Source: Neoalteromonas arenosi
Lineage (GTDB): Bacteria; Pseudomonadota; Gammaproteobacteria; Enterobacterales; Alteromonadaceae
Length of the DNA: 64,000 bases
NCBI RefSeq assembly: GCF_030362855.1
Contig: NZ_JAUCBP010000007.1
Location: 992,675-1,056,674 of the forward strand
Direction: 5' to 3'
In this document: positions 59,301-64,000 of the stretch, piece by piece
Position numbering within the stretch: the stretch's first letter is position 1
Layout of the letters: each line of letters begins with the position of its first letter
Program-made: the position numbers and the translations under genes
Notes under the pieces: generated by a model
Told to the model about the DNA's origin: nothing
The model's input: only the letters and a program-made list of their open reading frames with translations
Databases searched by the model: none

Positions 59301-59769
59301 ATTCAAATTGCAACGGGACCGGAAAACACTCATCTTGCGGACTAAAACCCAGTGCTTCCTTGCTGGTATCCCAGCTAGTGTTGGGCTCCCCTTCGATGAT
59401 GGCGGCAATGATCCGGTCGGAACGCCCCAGTTGCTTAAAATAACGAATTTCATCTGCAACATATGTCGACTGCACCGCGTTAGGCGAACACAACACAATC
59501 AATGTCTCTGTATGGTCCAGGGCGAGTGTTATCGCATTACCCAGGTCGGCATGCGCAGGTAGTTCTTCTTCATCGCGAAAAATAGGGAAAATCCGGGCCG
59601 GAATTTCTTCACCACGCTGATTCTTAGTGCCAACCAGATCATCCGGCACTTCATAGGTTTCAATCGCTTGATGTAACCAGGTAGCCCACTGCCGCCCCGC
59701 CGCTTTGTTATCTGCATGCCGATAACTGATAAAGGCGCGATACGTTCTACCCAATACTTCTGTTGTCAT
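56326..59769 (-). CDS. TIR - TM - beta-propeller protein
   Basis: A 1147-residue protein. Residues about 8-140 are a TIR domain (YRAFISYRHAD at the start; FPIFRDEEELPAHADLG; probable catalytic Glu107 in YVADEIRYF). A helical region including LKIIAGILGIPLGHLTKRD (about 222-240) precedes a membrane helix (258-278) with many basic residues on its N side, so the TIR is cytosolic. The remaining 860 residues are beta-rich repeats like a WD40/quinoprotein propeller, probably periplasmic. It lacks the ATPase of the other TIR gene. The papain-like lipoprotein follows. Confidence 0.8.
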   Translation of the reverse strand: MTTEVLGRTYRAFISYRHADNKAAGRQWATWLHQAIETYEVPDDLVGTKNQRGEEIPARIFPIFRDEEELPAHADLGNAITLALDHTETLIVLCSPNAVQSTYVADEIRYFKQLGRSDRIIAAIIEGEPNTSWDTSKEALGFSPQDECFPVPLQFEYDENGQTEKRAEPIAADFRVNAQGKPYQGWTSPEAYRSWLLERGEETTAIATKVEAYTAQLNLMRLKIIAGILGIPLGHLTKRDQAYQLAQEKERAKKLRRWLTAVGMLAVIAISTGIWAWMQRQVALENEQIAVERLQERQIADANRLTNEAIEYLDDGNVEGTLERLDDAIPEDIANPEWPISDRTATVLNRAVALTESNVVIQTDISGFAQLEVIDEHHLLAIDENNRAVLYTKSGEKLREWQFGAQMVLQVTSDRQRLVGAAVVSKEEPAPEDHFWDTHYVDYFTTKTIDILSGEILYEVDVNVDKASLSYRSGFWGAEEQLLFSPDGLTFLVGTEDYSEDNAKYGFNAFNTQTGEVRFSASLDASAHSFFAIDNDQFVVQQIRYANDEQSYLQQVAQYSTSSMTPKILWQSNTPVQCDSAELQPAAENTGHALRISINREADSVVGVWKRRDSDFSFCLKTWAISETAESPIIAIDYASDEPWNEITEAAVNTALMSQPVRLYQNGSLSTDINKPVDSVYNNSELLYADKSFIYADKRQLRLPNVAGQIEQIAIDATSGVVWYAAVDRTIRNFAFRGSEQRLNLDLDLFDSQVHVQQEAVFVIETEARTTGNDANEWQHRWHYANALAPSEMQTFYSSGIDQYPEFHLYPNQILGISRVDPNAEDLDQWRRREVSIELIDAKTGVSRLIFTMETNFIQQLAHNSQYIAYLHNDVLQLIDLGSFEQMALPLPAPHTPFEVLVLDNHIVVAASDEHTEEPDKRVITLFRLSPDQKSLQKFAEKQAQGLSVTTMRHANSALLEWDIRYDKPKEYQALHSDLQIQDIQTAWQDEWNLRMLLADDADEIVVVTPDKYVQVFDYAGTLKSETITQGDWWDSHLSHDRKYVYADDEIVPLAERQGCPIPQTPGFGTWKVQMSPGSGFLALADDNLWVMDLRSCTVAYELPIGVATHDNFYITDTGILYLLTETGLQIHQTVQPLQDNIELLRR

Positions 59770-59865
59770 GGCAATCGTTCCTTAGTCGTGGCGGCAGCTT
59801 TAATTATTTACTAATCAGTAACGCTATCAAACACTTAGTAGGATAACAAATAAACGCGTTTACGC

Positions 59866-61089
59866 TTACGAGGGAAGGTTTCGCAGTACTTCGTCAGCCC
59901 AAACCAAACTTTTTTGATAACTGTGAATAAACGCAAACTTCTGCTCATCGCTCATACGCTCAAATACACTGCTATCGAATCGTTCATAGCCGATCGTGTC
60001 GTTGAGTAATTGCCCCATAAAGTTATCTTGTGTCAGTAACGCTCTTTTAACCTCATCATCGAGGGTCAGCTGCTGAATCACGGTCCCTTGCTCAGTCCCG
60101 AAAATGGCATCAACACCGGAAAGAATACCCGTGAGAAAACACCCTGACACATCTATGTCGGGTTGCTCCTTCGCCTGCCGCTCACCAATCAATGCTAAGG
60201 TTTTCGCTCGCACCAACAACTGCCTAAACAGTTCTTGAGGACTATCTGAGGCCGAAACCAGTGACAATATAATCGCCCATTGTTTAACGACATTAAGACC
60301 GAGAATAACAACGGCTTCTCGAACGCTTTTTACTTCCCGTACCAATTGATACAAAGGGCAATTGATTAGACGTAATATCTTTACCGTTAGGATAGGATCT
60401 AAAGAGATCAATTGCGCAACCTCTTCGGTTTCAATATCGGGCCGAGATAATTCCGACACTAGACGCAATGCCGCTTGCTGATTGGTTTCTAATTTTTTGC
60501 CGTGGATGGGTTTGGGCCTTTCTAAGTGATAACCTTGAAATAAATCAAAGCCCAGTGCTTTGCAGCGCTCAAACTCCTCTTCTGATTCAATTTTTTCAGC
60601 CAACAATAAGCAGTTTGATAACTGCAACTCAGGTAGCTTGCTCGCCATTAACGCCCAATCAATCCCCATCACATCAATTTTCAGAATGCTTAGATACTTG
60701 AAAAAGGGCGTTTTGTTGGGCTCAAACACAAAATCATCAAGCGCAAACTTAAATCCAGCTTGTGCCAGTTTGCGCACCCTATTCACGATTTCAGGTGTGG
60801 GTTCAACGGTTTCTAGAATTTCGAAAATGACATTATCTAGCGGCGTGTGAAACAAGTTGTCATCGAGTAAAAATTGCTCATCAACGTTGAGTAATAAAGG
60901 TTTACCGGCATTGAGGTTCTCTTCTAAAATGCAGGTGCACATATGGTCGAGCAATTCGATAGATGCCAAATGAGCCGCATTGGGATCGTCACTGCCCAAC
61001 CTAGCACCGCGATATAAGAACTCAAAGCCATACAGCTCGTGCTCAGCTGTAAATATCGATTGTCTGGCAAACAACGGCATATTCGACAC
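59866..61089 (-). CDS. EAL-HDOD cyclic di-GMP phosphodiesterase family protein (YuxH/CdgJ type)
   Basis: A 407-residue soluble protein. An N-terminal EAL domain (about 1-200) has EFLYR (the ExLxR metal site), a NVDEQ Asn, FEILE, LDDFVF, KIDVM, AEKIE and FQGY, so the main catalytic residues seem present although the DDFG motif is altered. A C-terminal HDOD domain (about 200-400) lies around QAALRLVSELSRPD and ILRLINCPLY. Such proteins affect motility and biofilm. Divergent from the ATP-grasp gene. Confidence 0.9.
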   Translation of the reverse strand: MSNMPLFARQSIFTAEHELYGFEFLYRGARLGSDDPNAAHLASIELLDHMCTCILEENLNAGKPLLLNVDEQFLLDDNLFHTPLDNVIFEILETVEPTPEIVNRVRKLAQAGFKFALDDFVFEPNKTPFFKYLSILKIDVMGIDWALMASKLPELQLSNCLLLAEKIESEEEFERCKALGFDLFQGYHLERPKPIHGKKLETNQQAALRLVSELSRPDIETEEVAQLISLDPILTVKILRLINCPLYQLVREVKSVREAVVILGLNVVKQWAIILSLVSASDSPQELFRQLLVRAKTLALIGERQAKEQPDIDVSGCFLTGILSGVDAIFGTEQGTVIQQLTLDDEVKRALLTQDNFMGQLLNDTIGYERFDSSVFERMSDEQKFAFIHSYQKSLVWADEVLRNLPS

Positions 61090-61263
61090 GTCACACTCTC
61101 CTTACTGGTTAATGCTGATTTGCATCTTTCAGCATAGTTCAGATTACATGTCACAGCTTCGTAGTTTTTAACCTCGCGAAGCACACACTGTGGTTGGCTT
61201 GATCTTTAATTAGGCTAACAGTCTATTTACACTAGCATTTTGATTAGAAAGACTAGGCGAAAA

Positions 61264-62193
61264 ATGAGCAAGATTTACGTAATTCACGAAAACAATGAAT
61301 GGACTGATCATCTCGTCGCGCGTTTGCAAGAACTTGCGCTGGACTATGAACTCTGGCATTTAGACGAAGGCGAGATTGACCTGTCTCAACCACCCCCTGA
61401 AGGCGTGTTTTACAATCGTATCAGTGCCTCATCTCACACCCGTGATCACCGCTTTGCACCTGAATTTACAGAAGCGGTTTTAGCCTGGCTGGAGCGGCAT
61501 GGTAGAACAGTGATTAATGGCAGCCGCGCATTGCGTTTAGAAGTCAGTAAGGTCAATCAATATATGGCGCTAAACCAAGCCGGTATCGCAACCCCCAAAA
61601 CGATTGCCGCCGTTGGAAAATCTCATATCATTGCAGCGGCCAAATCCTTTGCAGGCGAAAGCTTTATAACCAAACACAACCGCGCGGGTAAAGGCCAAGG
61701 GGTTTATCTTTTTGAAGATGTCGATGCATTGCAGAACTATCTGGATAGCCCACAGTTTGATCAACCCGTTGATGGAATTACCCTTATCCAGCAATACATC
61801 AAAGCACCAGAGCCTTATATAGTGCGCCACGAATTTATCAACGGAAAATTCTTCTATGGGGTTCGGGTTGATACCTCCGCTGGGTTTGAATTATGTCCAG
61901 CCGATGTGTGCAGTATCGAAGACCAAATGTGCCCGACTGATGGCCCGTCTAGCGCGCCAAAAGCCAAGTTTGAAATTCTTACCGATTATCGGCCAGATTT
62001 TATCAACACCTATGAACGCTTTTTAGCCGCAAACAATATTCAGGTTGCCGGAATTGAAACTATCTGGGATGCCGATGGCAAGAGCTACGCCTACGACGTT
62101 AATACCAATACAAACTACAATTCCAGCGCAGAGGCAGTCGCAGGACAATACGCGATGCTTGCACTGGCCCGTTATCTTCAGAGTCTGGGTTAA
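61264..62193 (+). CDS. ATP-grasp protein, RimK-like
   Basis: A 309-residue ATP-grasp enzyme starting at the ATG at 61264 (MSKIYVIHEN; an earlier ATG at 61240 adds a poor N-terminus). The ATP-binding part has ITKHNRAGKGQGVYLFED and QQYIKAPEPYIVRHEFINGK, and the C-terminal metal-binding AYDVNTNTNYN. Members join an amine to a carboxylate with ATP, for example adding glutamate to proteins or small molecules. The substrate cannot be told, and there is no partner gene. Confidence 0.7.
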   Translation: MSKIYVIHENNEWTDHLVARLQELALDYELWHLDEGEIDLSQPPPEGVFYNRISASSHTRDHRFAPEFTEAVLAWLERHGRTVINGSRALRLEVSKVNQYMALNQAGIATPKTIAAVGKSHIIAAAKSFAGESFITKHNRAGKGQGVYLFEDVDALQNYLDSPQFDQPVDGITLIQQYIKAPEPYIVRHEFINGKFFYGVRVDTSAGFELCPADVCSIEDQMCPTDGPSSAPKAKFEILTDYRPDFINTYERFLAANNIQVAGIETIWDADGKSYAYDVNTNTNYNSSAEAVAGQYAMLALARYLQSLG

Positions 62194-62203
62194 CCCCGAA
62201 CGT

Positions 62204-62947
62204 TTATACTGCAGCCTCTAGCTCTGGCTGAACGCCACGCGCCTTTTTTGTTAGCACAACCATTGCGTGGCGTAAATCACTGGGTTGCTGCAGTTCTTGC
62301 TCATAGGGAATGAACAGCGTTTTCACACCGTTGGATAAATGAAAACCTTCCTGAAAGATACTTAGCATTTGCGGCTCGCTAGTGCTGTTAGATTGCATCG
62401 CGTGCTGATAGATTTCCTGCAACGCGTCCATGTGGTCGTCATGCATGTGCTCGATGGCACCTAACTCGTTTGCACTCATATCAATAAAGCTATCGCGCCA
62501 CATATCTTCGGCAAACCAAAAGATCTCGCCAAAACCACCGATGTAACGCACACGTGTTGTCTTAATGGTGTAGAACCTAAAGTCATGCGCCTTTTTATAG
62601 GCTCGCGCCTGTGGGAATAAGCGATAATAACGCTCGATATCCGCATCACTCACAGTGTCGGCTTCAGCCAAGCCCAATATCGTCACGCGAGCGGTCGCTT
62701 GAGAATCCTCGGCACTACCGTCGTTGATGCATAGACTCACTTTGGGATCAGCCTTCATATTGCGAGCATGTTGCGCAATATCTGAGGCATAGATCACCAA
62801 GTCCCCATTGCCAAGCAACATAAAAGGCGTAACTGAACCAAAGGGGTAACCGGCAACCGAGATACTTATCGTCGATAAGATCCCGCTGTGTTGATTGCGC
62901 ATTAACATGCGTGCGTCGCGGATAGCTGTAGTAACTTTTTCTGACAT
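62204..62947 (-). CDS. HugZ-like heme utilisation protein (pyridoxamine-oxidase fold)
   Basis: A 247-residue split-barrel protein. The start is the ATG at 62947, with GAGGG five bases before it. The FMN/heme fold segments GILSTISISVAGYPFGSVTPF and VIYASDIAQHARNM are present, and the C-terminal helix with IEHMHDDHMDALQEI supplies the family's His residues. HugZ-type proteins bind or degrade heme for iron. It lies seven bases after hmuV in the same unit, so it is the heme-using gene of this locus. Confidence 0.85.
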   Translation of the reverse strand: MSEKVTTAIRDARMLMRNQHSGILSTISISVAGYPFGSVTPFMLLGNGDLVIYASDIAQHARNMKADPKVSLCINDGSAEDSQATARVTILGLAEADTVSDADIERYYRLFPQARAYKKAHDFRFYTIKTTRVRYIGGFGEIFWFAEDMWRDSFIDMSANELGAIEHMHDDHMDALQEIYQHAMQSNSTSEPQMLSIFQEGFHLSNGVKTLFIPYEQELQQPSDLRHAMVVLTKKARGVQPELEAAV

Positions 62948-62954
62948 ATTTCCC

Positions 62955-63725
62955 TCATAAACTAAAAGACATGACGCCACGCTTTTCATCGTGTACGACC
63001 TGTCCATTGACATTAAAACATTGGTTTAAATTGGTTTGGGTAAAGACTTCGTTGGTTTTGCCAGCAGCGAGACACTGGCCTTGCTTCAGCAATAGCATCT
63101 CATCGCAGTACTTGGCTGCAACATTGAGATCGTGCTCAACAACTATGACACTGCCACCAGCGGCTACAAATTTGCGTAAGTATTGATAGAGCTTTTGACT
63201 TTGATTGATATCCAAAGCCGAGCCTGGCTCATCGAGCAGTAAGAGCTTGCCATCTAGTTGTTGATGATCGAGTAACTGACACCACGCTCTGGCCAGCTCG
63301 ACACGCTGGTATTCGCCGCCGGATAGTTCGTCCAATCGTTTGAACATCATCGCGATTAAATCCAGCTCATTAATCACGTGCTGCACATGCTGCTCTGCAC
63401 TGGATTGTGATTCAGTGTAATGTACTCGCGCCAGCAATAGATACTCGACAACCGGTAATGCTAATCGCTGTGTACCATGTTGCGCCATATAGGCCCGGCG
63501 CAGCGCCAACTCCTGAAGTGTCCACTCAGACAATGCGACACCTTGAAAATCTACTCGCCCAACATCGGGTTTAACGATACCTAGCAGACCTTTCAATAAC
63601 GTTGACTTGCCCGCCCCGTTCGCACCGATAATGCTGGTTATCTTGCCCTGCGCAAATTGCCACGACACATAACGCAGTAGTGTGTTTTTACCGATGCTGT
63701 AACTGATATTGTGGCAATCAAGCAT
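62955..63725 (-). CDS. hmuV: Heme ABC transporter ATP-binding protein
   Basis: A 256-residue ABC ATPase of the HmuV type. Walker A is GANGAGKST (33-41), the signature LSGGEYQRVELARA and Walker B LLLLDEPGSALD with the H-loop EHDLNVAA. It powers heme import with the FecCD-type permease encoded upstream. Its start overlaps the permease stop by eight bases. Confidence 0.92.
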   Translation of the reverse strand: MLDCHNISYSIGKNTLLRYVSWQFAQGKITSIIGANGAGKSTLLKGLLGIVKPDVGRVDFQGVALSEWTLQELALRRAYMAQHGTQRLALPVVEYLLLARVHYTESQSSAEQHVQHVINELDLIAMMFKRLDELSGGEYQRVELARAWCQLLDHQQLDGKLLLLDEPGSALDINQSQKLYQYLRKFVAAGGSVIVVEHDLNVAAKYCDEMLLLKQGQCLAAGKTNEVFTQTNLNQCFNVNGQVVHDEKRGVMSFSL

Positions 63726-64000
63726 GACTAAACCTTCTTTTTTCTCGCAGTATTAGCCACAAAAAGAACGGCACGCCTAGGGCAGAGGTGAGCAAGCCTA
63801 TCGGCAACTCAGCGGGTACGATGATGACTCGCGCTGCAACGTCAGCCAGAGTGACCAATGCGCCACCAACAATAGTGACAATCGGCAGTAAAATGCGTAG
63901 TTGCGTACCCACCAGCATGCGGCAAATATGCGGCACAACTAGCCCCACAAAGCCAACGATGCCGGTAAAGCACACACAAATGGCGGTAACAAACGCCACT
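63718..64000 (-). CDS. hmuU: FecCD-family heme/iron ABC permease, C-terminal part
   Basis: Only the C-terminal 93 or so residues are in the window; the frame stays open to the right edge. The segments GIVGFVGLVVPHICRMLVG, LADVAARVI and ELPIGLLTSALGVPFFLWLI are typical of the last three helices of HmuU/BtuC permeases. It precedes hmuV with an eight-base overlap, so it is the membrane part of this heme importer. Confidence 0.88.
   Translation of the reverse strand, partial: VAFVTAICVCFTGIVGFVGLVVPHICRMLVGTQLRILLPIVTIVGGALVTLADVAARVIIVPAELPIGLLTSALGVPFFLWLILREKRRFSHA

Noticed and set aside
35000-60000. Prophage or integrative element
   Set aside because: No integrase, transposase, tRNA gene, direct repeat or phage structural gene is visible at the edges or inside.

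Overview
The window comes from a Gammaproteobacterium, probably marine. This rests on the thrS-infC-rpmI-rplT / pheS-pheT-ihfA block, the mfd-csiV pair, NagZ, XthA, an OMPLA phospholipase, a HugZ/HmuUV heme locus, an ECF sigma with a DUF3379 anti-sigma, and a PEP-CTERM protein. Base composition looks moderate, and genes are tightly packed with many 4-8 nt overlaps. I saw no rRNA, tRNA, CRISPR array, IS element or phage gene. No gene-free stretch exceeds 300 bases once starts are set; the longest gaps (about 250-290 bases at 31.2, 33.7, 35.0 and 46.1 kb) hold promoters or leaders.

Layout. 0-11.3 kb: a cut PanE/ApbA-like reductase, a glycosyltransferase, a PAS-PAS-GGDEF cyclase, a BLUF gene broken by an in-frame TGA, an ECF sigma/anti-sigma pair, an acyltransferase, a cysteine desulfurase fused to SufE, DUF2750, XthA, a CbiM-like membrane protein, a phosphoribosyltransferase and a LolC/E permease. 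11.4-23.1 kb: PilZ, mfd-csiV-adenosyltransferase, a DASS transporter with NagZ, a penicillin acylase and two unknown genes. 23.1-31.3 kb: ihfA, pheT and pheS, then a separate PEP-CTERM gene inserted before rplT, rpmI, infC (AUU start) and thrS. The thrS leader starts with a hairpin whose loop imitates the tRNA-Thr anticodon loop. 31.4-35.0 kb: a fructosamine kinase, a DUF3080 lipoprotein, a small unknown gene and pldA.

35.2-59.8 kb is the unusual part: ten genes in four transcription units, most with signalling or conflict-type domains. Unit A (+): a RyR-domain TrkA-like membrane protein, a SLOG sensor on a four-TM SLATT-like module, and a second module of the same kind carrying a C-terminal alpha/beta hydrolase. 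Unit B (-): a secreted S1 peptidase with a DUF1036-like tail, a TPR-Ser/Thr kinase, and an FHA-TM-S1 peptidase. Unit C (+): TIR-nSTAND-TM-WD40 followed by an exported Cys-rich helical protein. Unit D (-): TIR-TM-beta-propeller followed by a papain-like lipoprotein. By charge bias and TM count, each unit seems to join a cytosolic signalling domain (SLOG, kinase/FHA, TIR) to a periplasmic sensor or effector (hydrolase, peptidase, propeller). I propose this as a candidate undescribed transmembrane immune or stress-signalling system.

59.9-64.0 kb: an EAL-HDOD c-di-GMP protein, a RimK-like ATP-grasp protein, and a heme locus (HugZ-like, HmuV, start of HmuU) running off the right edge.
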